In this document: positions 43,006 through 53,441 of the stretch, in pieces
Numbering within the stretch: the first letter of the stretch is position 1
Layout: each line of letters starts with the position of its first letter
From: Massilia sp. PDC64
GTDB lineage: Bacteria; Pseudomonadota; Gammaproteobacteria; Burkholderiales; Burkholderiaceae_D
Length of the DNA: 64,000 nt
Assembly (NCBI RefSeq): GCF_900101265.1
Contig: NZ_FMZS01000003.1
Span: 124,001-188,000 of the forward strand
Direction: 5' to 3'
Position numbers and translations under genes: made by a program
Notes under the pieces: model-generated
The model's input: only the letters and a program-made list of their open reading frames with translations
Databases searched by the model: none
What the model was told of the DNA's origin: nothing

Positions 43006-44081
43006 GGACGGCCTTCCGCGGTGTCGACCTTCGCCACGACGGACAGGCCCGGACGCAGGCGGCCGAGGGATCCGTCCGCATCGTCGAGCAGGATGCGCAC
43101 GGGCACGCGCTGGACGATCTTCGTGAAGTTACCCGTCGCGTTCTCAGGCGGCAGCACGCTGAACTGGGCACCCGTGGCAGGCGCCAGGCTGTGTACCTTG
43201 CCGTGGAAGACGCGGCCGGGCAGCACATCCGCCTCGATCTCGGCGCGCATGCCGGGACGCAGGTGCGCCAGCTGGCTTTCCTTGAAATTCGCGTCGACCC
43301 ACAGGCCGCGCGCGGGGATCAGGGACAGCAGGTGCTCGCCGGCCTGGGCATAACCGCCGTCGCGCGCGCGGCGGTTGCCGACGACGCCGTCGAACGGGGC
43401 GCGCACTTCCGTGTACGCGAGGTTCAGCTTCGCCAGGTCGAGTTCCGCCTGGGCCTGCGCCAGCGCGGCCTCGGCCTGCTGGCGGCGCGAGGCGATCACG
43501 TCCAGTTCGCGCTCGGCCGCGACCTGCGCCGCGCGCGCCTTGCCGGCGTTCGCGCGCGCCTGCTGGAAGTCCGCGCCCGCACGCTGGGCGCTTTGCAGCG
43601 ACACGGCGGCCTTGTTCACGAGGCTGCGGTAGCGGGCGTCGTCGTCGCGGGCCCGGGCCAGTTCGGCGTCGCTGGCGGACACGCCCGCGCGGGCCTGGTC
43701 GACGACGGCCAGTTGCTGGCGGCGCGTCGCATCGAGGTTCGCCAGCAGCGCGCGCTGCGCGGCGACCGCCCCTTCCGCGCGGGCGACGGCGGCGCGGTAG
43801 TCGCGGTCGTCGATGCGGTACAGCAGGTCGCCCTTCCTGACGGCCTGGTTGTCCGTCACGTGCTCTTCCACGATGTATCCGGGTACCTTCGGGCGCAGCA
43901 CGACGATGTCCGCGCCGACGTAGGCGTCGTCCGTGTTTTCGATGAAGCGGCTCGTCGTCCACCAGTGCGCGCCCCAGATGGCGAGCGCGCCCAGCACGAC
44001 GGCGGCGCCGATGGCCGTTCGGGTGCGCTTGCGCGTCGCGGTGGCGAGATGGGGAAGGGCCTGCGGGTCCGCACTGCTCAT
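43002..44081 (-). CDS. HlyD/EmrA-type periplasmic adaptor
   Basis: 359 residues. One N-terminal membrane helix (about 22-40), IENTDDAYVGADIVVLRPKVPGYI marking the first half of the biotinyl-lipoyl domain, a long coiled-coil hairpin (about 95-205, Ala/Glu/Gln rich), the second half-motif APFDGVVGNRRARDGGYAQAGEHLLSLI, then a beta-barrel domain. It links the EmrB-like pump to the outer-membrane channel. GAGGAG precedes the ATG at 44081. Confidence 0.93.
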   Translation of the reverse strand: MSSADPQALPHLATATRKRTRTAIGAAVVLGALAIWGAHWWTTSRFIENTDDAYVGADIVVLRPKVPGYIVEEHVTDNQAVRKGDLLYRIDDRDYRAAVARAEGAVAAQRALLANLDATRRQQLAVVDQARAGVSASDAELARARDDDARYRSLVNKAAVSLQSAQRAGADFQQARANAGKARAAQVAAERELDVIASRRQQAEAALAQAQAELDLAKLNLAYTEVRAPFDGVVGNRRARDGGYAQAGEHLLSLIPARGLWVDANFKESQLAHLRPGMRAEIEADVLPGRVFHGKVHSLAPATGAQFSVLPPENATGNFTKIVQRVPVRILLDDADGSLGRLRPGLSVVAKVDTAEGRP

Positions 44082-44112
44082 GGTGTTCTCCTCGGGTCGA
44101 TTGAACCAGTTG

Positions 44113-44163
44113 CTTTCAAAATGAAAGTCACTATACACTCACGACTTTCATCATGCAAGTCAC
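44113..44163. promoter_or_regulatory. Operator-like repeats between divergent efflux genes
   Basis: CTTTCA-AAA-TGAAAG (44113-44127) is a perfect inverted repeat, and ATGAAAGTC (44121-44129) with GACTTTCAT (44143-44151) forms a second, overlapping, 9-bp perfect inverted repeat with 13-base spacer. AAGTCAC recurs at 44125-44131 and 44157-44163. The site is well placed for the HxlR regulator to control both arms of the efflux system. Confidence 0.6.
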
Positions 44164-44182
44164 TAGTCGAAAGGGAGTGGAT

Positions 44183-45616
44183 ATGGAACGGACAACATCG
44201 GCGGCGGGCACGCACGCATTGGCGGCCTTATTGGCGGCCTCATTGGCGGCCATGCTGGCTGCGTGTGCGAGCACACCGGATTACGAGGCGCCGGCCATCG
44301 CGACGGCGCCGGTCTACCACGCGGCGCAGGCCGCTGCGCCGGGAGAAGCGCCGCCGCTCGACCGCTGGTGGCTCGGCTTCCAGGATCCGGAACTGGCGCG
44401 CCTGATCGAGCGGGCGCTCGCGCAAAACCTCGACCTGGAGGCGGCTGCGGCACGCGTGGACCAGGCCCGGGCCAGCGCCGGCATCGCGGCGGCGGCGCTA
44501 TTGCCGACCGTGTCCGCGCAGGCGGGCATATCGGCCGAACGGCAGTCCCTGGAAAGCCCGCTGGGCAAGCTGGCGAGCGCCTTTCCCGGTTACGACCGCA
44601 CGCCGGTGCTGCGCAGCGAGGCGCTCGTCGCGAGCTGGGAACTGGATCCGGCCGGCGGCCTGAAACGCCAGCGCGAGCAGCGCGGCTACGAAGCGCAGGC
44701 CGCGGAGGCCGAGCGGCTCGGCGTGCGCGTGTCGGTGGCGGCGGAGGTGGCGGATGCCTGGTTGCGTATCCGCGGCGCGCGCCTGCGCCTGGATCTGGCG
44801 AAACAGCGCCTGCGCGACGATACCCGCCTGCTGGAACTGGTGCAGGCGCGGCGTGAGGACGGCCTCGCCACGCTGGGCGAACAGGCGCAGGCCGAGGCAC
44901 GCGTGGCGCAGGTGCGGGCCACGCTGGCGCCGCTGCGGGCGGAGATCGCATCCCAGCAGAACCGGCTGGCGGTGCTCGTGGGCGAGGCGCCGGGTAAGGT
45001 CGGCGCCGACGCCGCACCGGGGCCGCTCGCCTTGCCGGCGTGGGGCAGCGACCTGCATCCCGCCGACCTGCTGCGCCGCCGCCCCGACGTGCTGGCCGCC
45101 GAGCGCCGCCTGGCCGCCGCGCATGCGGGGGTGGGCGTGGCCTCCGCCGAGTACTATCCGAAGCTGTCGCTGTCCGCGCTGCTGGGCATGGAAAGCCTGC
45201 GCACGGGCGTCCCGAACGCCGCCAACTTCCAGCCCGCCGCGGCGCTGGGCCTGCGCTGGCGCCTGTTCGACTTCGGCGCCATCGACGCCGAGGTGGCGCG
45301 CGCGACGGCCGCGCGGCGCGAAGCGCTGCTCCGTTATCGCCAGGCGATGCTGCGCGCGACCGAGGACGTGGAGAATGCGATGGTGGCGGCCGGCGCGCTG
45401 CGCGAGGAAAGCGCGGCGCTGCGCGACGAGGTCGCGGCGGCGTCGCGCGCGCGCGACCAGGCGCACGAAGCGTGGATGGGCGGCGCGGCGAGCCTGCTCG
45501 ACGCACTGGAACTGGACCGGCAATACCTGACCGCGCAGGACCGTCTCAGCCAGGTCGAGACGGAGAGCGCGCGGGCCACGGTGGCGGGCTTTCGCGCGCT
45601 GGGCGGGGGCTGGTGA
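44183..45616 (+). CDS. Outer-membrane efflux lipoprotein (NodT/OprM-type)
   Basis: 477 residues. Lipoprotein signal with lipobox LAAC, then two OEP domains with the alpha-helical barrel and beta strands typical of TolC-like channels (DRWWLGFQDPELARLIERALAQNLDLEAAAARVDQARA; LLRRRPDVLAAERRLAAAHAGVGVASAEYYPKLSLSALLG). The start at 44183 follows GGGAG. It is divergent from the HlyD-MFS operon and completes a tripartite drug exporter. Confidence 0.92.
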   Translation: MERTTSAAGTHALAALLAASLAAMLAACASTPDYEAPAIATAPVYHAAQAAAPGEAPPLDRWWLGFQDPELARLIERALAQNLDLEAAAARVDQARASAGIAAAALLPTVSAQAGISAERQSLESPLGKLASAFPGYDRTPVLRSEALVASWELDPAGGLKRQREQRGYEAQAAEAERLGVRVSVAAEVADAWLRIRGARLRLDLAKQRLRDDTRLLELVQARREDGLATLGEQAQAEARVAQVRATLAPLRAEIASQQNRLAVLVGEAPGKVGADAAPGPLALPAWGSDLHPADLLRRRPDVLAAERRLAAAHAGVGVASAEYYPKLSLSALLGMESLRTGVPNAANFQPAAALGLRWRLFDFGAIDAEVARATAARREALLRYRQAMLRATEDVENAMVAAGALREESAALRDEVAAASRARDQAHEAWMGGAASLLDALELDRQYLTAQDRLSQVETESARATVAGFRALGGGW

Positions 45617-45619
45617 CGG

Positions 45620-46507
45620 TCAGCGCGTCCCTTCGAGCGCGGGACGCGCCTGCTCGACCGTCTCTGCGAGGAAGTCCGCGACGGCGCGCACCCGGCTCGA
45701 CGCGGCGAGATCCGCATGCATCACGAGCCACACGCCGTCGCTGAACACGTCGCCGGGCGCCAGCACGCGTTCCAGGTTGGGATCGTCGACGAGGAAGTCC
45801 GGGATGATGGCGAGGCCGAGTCCCGCGCGCGCAGCCGCGATCTGCGCGCGCAGCGTCGACACGGCCAGCACCACGCGCGCATCCGGCGCGCGCTTCGCGA
45901 GCCATTGCGCGGCCGGCAGGTGCGCGTGCGCCTCGTCCCACGTGATCATGGCGCGGCCGGCCAGCGGATCGTCGGCGGGCGCCGGATGCCGCGCGAGATA
46001 GTCGCGGTGTCCGTACACGCCATACGACATCGCACCGAGCCTGCGCGCCTTCAGGTTGCCGTGGCTGGGGCGCACGAGACGCAGCGCGAGGTCGGCGTCG
46101 CGCCGGCCCAGTTCCACGGCGGCCGTCGTCGTGACGATCTCCAGGCGGAGTTGCGGGTGACGCGCGACGAAGCGGGGCAGGGCGGGGATCACGAGGTCCG
46201 AGGCGAGATTGTCCGACGTGGCCAGCCGGACCATGCCCGACACGCCCGGACTGAGCCCGGACGCTCCCCGCTCGAATGCGAGCATGTTGTCCTCGACGGC
46301 CTCCGCGCGCCCGAGCAGTTCGCGGCCTTCGTCCGTGAGGTGATAGCCCGTCTGGTGGCGCGCGAACAGGCGCGTGGACAAACGTGCTTCCAGTTCGGCG
46401 ATGCGCCGGCTGACGGTCGACTGGCTCACGCGCAGCACGTCCGCCGCGCGCGTCAGGCTGCCGCCGCGCGCCACTTCGAGAAAGTATTTAAGATCGTTCC
46501 AGTCCAT
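45620..46507 (-). CDS. LysR-family regulator
   Basis: 295 residues from the ATG at 46507: HTH 1-60 (WNDLKYFLEVARGGSLTRAADVLRVSQSTVSRRIAELEARLSTRLFARHQTGYHLTDEG) and an effector domain. It is divergent from the aldo/keto reductase gene, which it probably controls through the inverted repeat at 46511-46528, and convergent with the efflux channel gene (3 bases apart). Confidence 0.92.
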   Translation of the reverse strand: MDWNDLKYFLEVARGGSLTRAADVLRVSQSTVSRRIAELEARLSTRLFARHQTGYHLTDEGRELLGRAEAVEDNMLAFERGASGLSPGVSGMVRLATSDNLASDLVIPALPRFVARHPQLRLEIVTTTAAVELGRRDADLALRLVRPSHGNLKARRLGAMSYGVYGHRDYLARHPAPADDPLAGRAMITWDEAHAHLPAAQWLAKRAPDARVVLAVSTLRAQIAAARAGLGLAIIPDFLVDDPNLERVLAPGDVFSDGVWLVMHADLAASSRVRAVADFLAETVEQARPALEGTR

Positions 46508-46510
46508 CCG

Positions 46511-46528
46511 TTTTCCATTTTTGGAAAA
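46511..46528. promoter_or_regulatory. LysR-type box (TTTTCCA-N4-TGGAAAA)
   Basis: Perfect 7-bp inverted repeat (46511-46517 and 46522-46528) containing a T-N11-A element, immediately upstream of the LysR ATG and about 97 bases before the aldo/keto reductase start. Another half site, TTCCAAAAA, lies near 46606. Confidence 0.6.
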
Positions 46529-46531
46529 TGA

Positions 46532-48015
<1,484 letters not shown>

Positions 48016-48216
48016 GTCGCCTTGAATCGGCGCGGCATAACGATAGCACCTCGGCCGCGCCACAGGCTCACACATTTCCACGAACAGGCGTATGCGTTCC
48101 GGATGGGCGCGCACGCTTGAGCAAGGTTCTGGACGCGAGTGCGATTACTCAATAGGATCGCTACCGCTTCAACTGCCCGAACAGGGCTTCCTCAACCTGA
48201 CATCTGTGACCATCCG

Positions 48217-48834
48217 ATGAAAAAACTGTTCTGTTCCCTGTTCCTGTCGGCCTGCGGCCTTGCCGCCATACCGGCGTTCGCAAGCCCTATCCTCATCGAT
48301 TTCGAGCATGTCCCCGGCGCGGACGGCGTGCTTGGCACCGCCGACGATGTGCCGACCGCCTCCACCTTCCTGCAACCCCTGGGCCAGCTGTACGCCGCGC
48401 TCGGGCTGAGTTTCACCCAGGGGACGCTGCTCCAGGACCGCCTCTACGACGGGAATCCATCCAATCACTTCATCAGCTCGACCTATCCGATCGCGCTGCT
48501 GAGCAAGCCCGTGACCGCCATCGGCATCGACAGTTTTTCGTCCTGGGACGTGAACCTGGTCGCCTACGACAAGAATGGCCAGACCATCGCCAGCGCCTTG
48601 CTGCCGAACCCGAACGCGGGCGGGAGCAGCCTGCGCGGACATGTGTCGCTGACCAGTGCGCAGGACATCTACGGTTTCGCGATCTACGCGGATGATCCCA
48701 GCCACATCCTCAACCTCGACAACCTGGAACTGACCTTCGCCGATCCGGCGGGCACCGTCCCGGAGCCGCCGAGCCTTGCCCTGATCGGACTCGGTGTGTC
48801 GCTGGCAGGGCTGGCGCGGCGTCGGAAGGCCTGA
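48217..48834 (+). CDS. PEP-CTERM-sorted exported protein
   Basis: 205 residues. Signal peptide 1-22 (ACGLAAIPAFA), a beta-rich body (ILIDFEHVPGADGVLGTADDVPTAS, VTAIGIDSFSSWDVNLVAYDKNGQTIA, AIYADDPSHILNLDNLELTF) and a C-terminal PEP-CTERM anchor VPEPPSLALIGLGVSLAGLARRRKA. The body resembles proteins of the PEP-CTERM family that bind carbohydrate or sit in the extracellular matrix, but no catalytic site is visible. It would use the same exosortase as the lectin at 3555. Confidence 0.82.
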   Translation: MKKLFCSLFLSACGLAAIPAFASPILIDFEHVPGADGVLGTADDVPTASTFLQPLGQLYAALGLSFTQGTLLQDRLYDGNPSNHFISSTYPIALLSKPVTAIGIDSFSSWDVNLVAYDKNGQTIASALLPNPNAGGSSLRGHVSLTSAQDIYGFAIYADDPSHILNLDNLELTFADPAGTVPEPPSLALIGLGVSLAGLARRRKA

Positions 48835-48864
48835 GCCGGAGATGTTGCGGCTCGGCGGAATGCA

Positions 48865-49302
48865 TCAGTCTGCGGTAACAGGAAAGTAGCGGAGGTATCC
48901 CGCGATGTCAGGCCCGCCACCGGCGGGCCTGTCGCTGGGGTGGTTGCGCCCTTCGTTGACGGGCACTTCAGCGAAATCGAACGGACTCACCCCGTCCAGG
49001 CAGGCAGCATTGACGCCATATTGGTCTGGATCGGAGCGGCGTTGATGATGCGTGTAGATCCCGCACCTCGAGCAAAAATAATGCTTCGCCTGCATGGTGT
49101 TGAATTGATAAAGCGTGAGCCATTCCTCGCCATCGGTGATCTCGAGGTCGCCGACGGCAGCCGTCACGGCAACGGCGCCGCGCATGCGGCAATAGGAACA
49201 GTTGCAGCGCCGCGCGGAAGCGAGTCCTTCCGTCAACCGGACCCGGAATCGCACTGCCCCGCAATGGCATGCGCCTTGAAACTGCGTCTGACCGTTGTTC
49301 AT
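48865..49302 (-). CDS. GFA family (glutathione-dependent formaldehyde-activating-like) protein
   Basis: 145 residues with the zinc-binding cysteine pattern of the family: GACHCGAVRFRV, CNCSYCRMRG, and FCSRCGIYTHHQ, ending in a conserved AACLDG. AGGAG precedes the ATG at 49302. GFA proteins are zinc proteins; the founding member binds S-hydroxymethyl-glutathione, but most are uncharacterised. It is divergent from the serine hydrolase. Confidence 0.9.
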   Translation of the reverse strand: MNNGQTQFQGACHCGAVRFRVRLTEGLASARRCNCSYCRMRGAVAVTAAVGDLEITDGEEWLTLYQFNTMQAKHYFCSRCGIYTHHQRRSDPDQYGVNAACLDGVSPFDFAEVPVNEGRNHPSDRPAGGGPDIAGYLRYFPVTAD

Positions 49303-49380
49303 GGGTTCTCCTTTCACTGCGCTGTATTCGGCGAGTCATCAAGTCTACAATGAACGGCACCGTCACCGGAGGGGCTGTCC

Positions 49381-50538
49381 ATGCACGCCTGCGTCAAACG
49401 ATGTGTCTTGTTCGCCTGTTCGCTGATGGTCGCGTGCGTCGCGAACACGCGTGGTCCTGCCCTGGACGACTATGTCACGCAAGGCATGGCACGTGTCCAT
49501 GCACAAGGCCTGGCGATTGCCGTCATCGACAACGGCAAGGTCACGAGGATCGGCACGTGGGGCAAGCGCAACGACAAGGGCGATCCCCTGACACCGGACA
49601 CGGTGATGTATGGCGCCTCGCTGACAAAAGCCGTGTTCGCCTACACGGTGATGCAGCTGGTGGAAGAGGGCAAGCTGGATCTCGATACGTCGATCGCCGC
49701 CTACTTGCCCAAGCCATTGCCGGACTACACCGGCGAAGCCAGGAAATACGCGGCCTGGGAAGGACTCGCGGGCGACGAACGCTGGCGCAAGCTCACGCCG
49801 CGTATCCTGCTGACGCATAGCGCCGGCTTTGCCAATTTCGGTTTCCTGGAACCGGATGGCAAGCTGAGATTCCACTTCGAGCCCGGCACGCGCTATGCGT
49901 ATTCCGGCGACGGCATGATCCTCCTGCAATTCGTGATCGAGCGGGGACTCGGTCTCGACCTCGGCAAGGAAATGCAGAGACGCGTCTTCGATCGCCTTGG
50001 CATGACGAACACGAGCATGACATGGCGACCGGATTTTGCCGCCAATCTGGCGGATGGCTGGAAGGAAGACGGCACCGTCGAGCCGCACGACGAACGCAGC
50101 AAGACGAGGGCGGCCGGTTCGATGGACACGACGATCACCGATTTCGCCCGGTTCGCGGCCGCCTATGTCAGCGGAGAAGGCCTGGCGCCGGCGTCGCGCC
50201 GGGAGGTGACCCGGGCCCAGCTGCCAATCGACACCGCATCGCAGTTCCCGTCACTACAGCCGCTTGCCCCGCCGGACAAGCGTCATCGGAACCTGGCCGC
50301 GGGGCTGGGTGTCGTGACCTTTATTGGCCCGCAAGGTCCGGGCTTTCAAAAGGGCGGCCACAACGATTCGACAGGGAATACGTGGGTTTGTCTCGAGGCA
50401 CGCAAGCGCTGCGTCGTCATTCTCTCGAACGATGTTCGTGCCGAGGCATTGTTTCCTGGGATCGTGAAAATCGTCCTGGGCGAGACTGGCATGCCGTGGA
50501 GCTGGGAATATGGTGCCGTGAGCTGGGCGAGACCGTAG
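49381..50538 (+). CDS. Beta-lactamase-family serine hydrolase, exported
   Basis: 385 residues. A hydrophobic N terminus with a Cys at 19 (SLMVAC) suggests a signal peptide and perhaps lipidation. The serine hydrolase/class C beta-lactamase motifs are S80-LTK (SxxK) and YAYSGDG (Tyr of YxN). HSAGF and the C-terminal GHNDSTG region fit the third motif. It could be an esterase, D-aminopeptidase or peptidoglycan-linked hydrolase. GGAGG precedes the ATG. It is convergent with the type VI operon. Confidence 0.88.
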   Translation: MHACVKRCVLFACSLMVACVANTRGPALDDYVTQGMARVHAQGLAIAVIDNGKVTRIGTWGKRNDKGDPLTPDTVMYGASLTKAVFAYTVMQLVEEGKLDLDTSIAAYLPKPLPDYTGEARKYAAWEGLAGDERWRKLTPRILLTHSAGFANFGFLEPDGKLRFHFEPGTRYAYSGDGMILLQFVIERGLGLDLGKEMQRRVFDRLGMTNTSMTWRPDFAANLADGWKEDGTVEPHDERSKTRAAGSMDTTITDFARFAAAYVSGEGLAPASRREVTRAQLPIDTASQFPSLQPLAPPDKRHRNLAAGLGVVTFIGPQGPGFQKGGHNDSTGNTWVCLEARKRCVVILSNDVRAEALFPGIVKIVLGETGMPWSWEYGAVSWARP

Positions 50539-50555
50539 CGAACGGATTTCTACTG

Positions 50556-51029
50556 TCAGCGCCGCTCGGCATGAATGAGATGGTCGTAGGCGCCGAAGTC
50601 GGGCCAGACCGCAAGATTCGGCGCGGGATCGAATGCCGACGTCGCGGTTTCGAAGCGATGTGGTTTAAAAAATTCACGCCGGATGTGCACCACGCCACTT
50701 TGATCGAACACGTAGGTGGCGCCACAGGCGACCTGATCGGTGTCGTTCTCGAATTCACGATGGATGGCCATCGTAAGAAACAGTTTTCCTGCCTCGACTT
50801 CCTTGAACGCATAAGTCAGCGACTCGCGCAGCAGGCTATCGAGAAAACCTATCCCGATCACTTTGTCGGCGACGTTCACAAAACAATAAGGCTGGTCCGC
50901 ACTACCGACAAGTGCCGTATAAGGCAGCCGGTTCCGGTGCGCAGCCTCGGCCTTTTCTGCAGGCCAAAGCTCGGTGGGCTTTTTCCTTGCTCGAAACCAG
51001 CTTTTACAGTAATAGACGGGCTGGGTCAC
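50556..51029 (-). CDS. Last gene of the type VI effector operon, immunity candidate
   Basis: 157 residues from a GTG start that overlaps the upstream stop (GTGA). The family is not recognised; the protein is soluble, with CFVNVADKVIGIGFLDSLLRESLTYAFKEVEAGKLFLTMAIHREFENDTDQV and CGATYVFDQSGVVHIRREFF. Its place at the end of a vgrG-chaperone-effector-immunity run suggests an additional or remnant immunity protein, as is common when toxin tips are exchanged. That is inference from context only. Confidence 0.6.
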   Translation of the reverse strand: MTQPVYYCKSWFRARKKPTELWPAEKAEAAHRNRLPYTALVGSADQPYCFVNVADKVIGIGFLDSLLRESLTYAFKEVEAGKLFLTMAIHREFENDTDQVACGATYVFDQSGVVHIRREFFKPHRFETATSAFDPAPNLAVWPDFGAYDHLIHAERR

Positions 51030-51430
51030 AGTGGGATTCGCGTCTCGAGGAATTCAAGATACTTCGGATCATCTTCCATGAAGATACTGATTCCGCCTCC
51101 CATATACGCCCGCGTCAACTCGTCGGCTGCTTTGTCCAGCATGTGCTGCTCGAAGTAGAGCTGCCCAAGGCGCAAGTGAATGTAGGGGTTGCCGAGTGCT
51201 TTTGGACATTGCACAGCGTTATAAAAACACTTGAATGCCTTGTCGAAGTCCCGCGAGCGGAAGTGGACGTCGCCAAGGGACACATAGATCCACGTCGCCG
51301 CTTCCCACTGTCGAGGTTCCCCGGGCAACAGTTTCAGCGCCGCGATATATTTCTGCCTGGCGTCTTCCAGGTTTCCGACCGACGCCAGCGCATCGCCTTC
51401 CTTGCAGAGTTCGGCGATCCGCTCATGCAC
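51026..51430 (-). CDS. TPR protein in the type VI effector operon
   Basis: 134 residues, GTG start. Three tetratricopeptide-like repeats: CKEGDALASVGNLEDARQKYIAALKLLP, YVSLGDVHFRSRDFDKAFKCFYNAV and HLRLGQLYFEQHMLDKAADELTRAYM. It overlaps the SUKH gene by 8 bases and the next gene by 4. TPR proteins of this size occur beside polymorphic toxins, acting as immunity or adaptor proteins. The exact role is unknown. Confidence 0.75.
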   Translation of the reverse strand: MHERIAELCKEGDALASVGNLEDARQKYIAALKLLPGEPRQWEAATWIYVSLGDVHFRSRDFDKAFKCFYNAVQCPKALGNPYIHLRLGQLYFEQHMLDKAADELTRAYMGGGISIFMEDDPKYLEFLETRIPL

Positions 51431-52151
51431 CGTGACGGTCCGCTTCTTCCAGAAAGATGCCGACCCACGCGTCCAGCACGCCCCAGAAATCGACAGGCTC
51501 CGGATTCTCGGGATCTTCGTGCCACCAGATGACCCCCGTCGCTTCGCCGTTGCCCGCGCAGTTCAGGCACAGATAATCGCCGGCGCCGTTGTGAAACACG
51601 GCCACGGTTTTCGAAATATCGATCGGCAGGGCGCGCGCGGTGGCGTCGTCGATGTCGAACTTGTCGTCGGACAGGAATGCCCAATCTTCGACGGGCAACG
51701 GCCCCATCGAATTCGCCGGCAGGAAGGTCCAGCCATTGTGCAATTGCGTGTAGAAGTCGCGGAATTTGGCGGGTACGTGATTCCAGATCGGGCGCAGGCG
51801 GTCGGGCACTTCGGCGATCGGGGCACGACCGCGGAAAAAGTTCAGGTCGTTGCCGCCGACGGTGTAGAGATATAGCAGGGACAGCGTGTCGTCCGGTTCG
51901 CGCAATACGTACAGTCGCTTCAGCATCGTCCGGAGAAAATCCTGGACGCTGGGCCACTCCGCGGCAAAGTCGCTCCATTCCGTTAGGAGAGCGAGCCTGC
52001 GGCCGTGTTCCTGCTCGTCGATCAAGCGCAGCCATTGCACGGGAACGGCCGGATCCGCTTCGGCTTCGGCGGACGTGGTCATCAATGCGGCCGGCTGCAC
52101 GAAATGCTGCAATTCATTCAGTACCGCGTTCTTGTCAAATTCTGTTGTCAT
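51423..52151 (-). CDS. SUKH/SMI1-KNR4-type immunity protein
   Basis: 242 residues. The C-terminal half matches the SUKH fold: VPAKFRDFYTQLHNGWTFLP, KTVAVFHNGAGDYLCLNCAG and VIWWHEDPENPEPVDFWGVLDAWVGIFLEE. SUKH proteins are the commonest immunity proteins of polymorphic nuclease toxins. It begins 12 bases after the PAAR-nuclease effector gene, so it is its most likely antidote, acting in the cytoplasm by binding the HNH-like domain. Confidence 0.82.
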   Translation of the reverse strand: MTTEFDKNAVLNELQHFVQPAALMTTSAEAEADPAVPVQWLRLIDEQEHGRRLALLTEWSDFAAEWPSVQDFLRTMLKRLYVLREPDDTLSLLYLYTVGGNDLNFFRGRAPIAEVPDRLRPIWNHVPAKFRDFYTQLHNGWTFLPANSMGPLPVEDWAFLSDDKFDIDDATARALPIDISKTVAVFHNGAGDYLCLNCAGNGEATGVIWWHEDPENPEPVDFWGVLDAWVGIFLEEADRHGA

Positions 52152-52163
52152 CGCTTCGTCTTC

Positions 52164-53441
52164 TCATTGATTGCCGCCCAGGAGATTATAAATCTGCTGT
52201 TGTAACTCGGCCGCCATGTCGACCTCTTTCTGCATCATCTCCTGCCGGAACGCAGGGTCGACGGCGATGCCGCCTTTCTTGTATTCGGTCCATTCGGCGA
52301 ACGATTTCGCGCCCTTCGACGTGTTCGCCGTCTCGCTCAGGCCGATGAAGTTGCGCGGATTGTTCAGCACGGCGAGCTGATCTTCCTGCGACAGCCGGGC
52401 GAATCCGTCCATTTCCGTGATCTGCTTCATCGACACGATATGGTCGGCGTGCAGCGGTTTCGTGACGGTCAGTCCCGGCAGCGCCCGATCGGGCATCGGC
52501 AACGTCACGCCTTCGTTGACCTGTTTCTGGATCGCGGAACTCGGCGTCTTGGCGCGCAGGCGCGCATAGGTCGACGCGGAGACGCGGGGCGGCGGTTCCA
52601 CCGGCGGTGTGGCCGGAGGTTCCGCCGTCGTCGCGGGCGGACGCAGGGAGACGCGGACGTTCCCCCCGTTCATGCCCAGTGTGCCCGGTTCGACGGAGAC
52701 CTGGACCCGCTGCGCAAACTCCCACGCCCCCGGCGCCGCCTTCGCACCCAGGTAGCCACCGAGGAAGCTCCCCGCGATCGCCGACCACTTCTGGCCATCG
52801 CTCCCTTCGCCGAACATCTTGCCGCCGACCCAGCCCCCACCGATCCCGCCTGCGAACGCGCCGACCAGGCCGCCCACCGCGACGACGGGCCCGGCAAGGA
52901 CGATCGCCGAGCCGACGCCGACGACCAGCAGCGACGCATGCACCCAGCCCGGCACGAGGTTCTCCGGATTGATCGTGTCGGTTTGCGCCGTGCCGCCGCC
53001 GATGTAGACGTTGCTGGAACCTTTCGTGATGACGGCGCTGCAGCCGGTCTTGTCGTCCACCCGCGCCGCCGGCATGCCGTTGATGTAGACCTGGCCGCTG
53101 CCCGTCGCGATGGGTATCGGTCCCGGATGCTTGGAGCACGCGACCATGTCGACGTGTGCGCGCGCGGCTGCCACGCTGTTGACGAAGACGTTGGGCGAGC
53201 CAGTTGTCGCGATGGCGCCCGTGACTTCCTTGCCGGCGAAGCTCATCGTGCTCATCGCCTCGCCCAGGCCCGCGCCCATCGCGGCGCCCGCGCCGACGAC
53301 GGCCACGGCCGCCAGGCCGCCCGTGCCCACGATCGCCACACCGGCCACCGCGATGGCCGCGCCGATGAGCAGGCCTTTCAGGAGCCAGCTCATGGTCGGG
53401 CTGTGCCCGATCGGGTCTCCCAGCCGTGCCGCCGCCGGCAT
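52164..53441 (-). CDS. prePAAR/PAAR type VI effector with HNH-like nuclease tip
   Basis: 425 residues. Residues 4-13 (AARLGDPIGH) match the prePAAR motif AARxxDxxxH exactly; hydrophobic segments follow (19-60), then a PAAR domain (about 75-155), a second hydrophobic Gly-rich stretch (165-210), a Pro-rich linker (265-290) and a C-terminal toxin (300-425). The tip has H331-A-D333-H334-I, LNNPRNFIGL (359-368) and NTSKG (373-377), the spacing of HNH/Endo VII-like DNases. PAAR caps the VgrG spike and the toxin is delivered with it. The ATG follows the chaperone stop directly (TAGATG). Confidence 0.87.
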   Translation of the reverse strand: MPAAARLGDPIGHSPTMSWLLKGLLIGAAIAVAGVAIVGTGGLAAVAVVGAGAAMGAGLGEAMSTMSFAGKEVTGAIATTGSPNVFVNSVAAARAHVDMVACSKHPGPIPIATGSGQVYINGMPAARVDDKTGCSAVITKGSSNVYIGGGTAQTDTINPENLVPGWVHASLLVVGVGSAIVLAGPVVAVGGLVGAFAGGIGGGWVGGKMFGEGSDGQKWSAIAGSFLGGYLGAKAAPGAWEFAQRVQVSVEPGTLGMNGGNVRVSLRPPATTAEPPATPPVEPPPRVSASTYARLRAKTPSSAIQKQVNEGVTLPMPDRALPGLTVTKPLHADHIVSMKQITEMDGFARLSQEDQLAVLNNPRNFIGLSETANTSKGAKSFAEWTEYKKGGIAVDPAFRQEMMQKEVDMAAELQQQIYNLLGGNQ

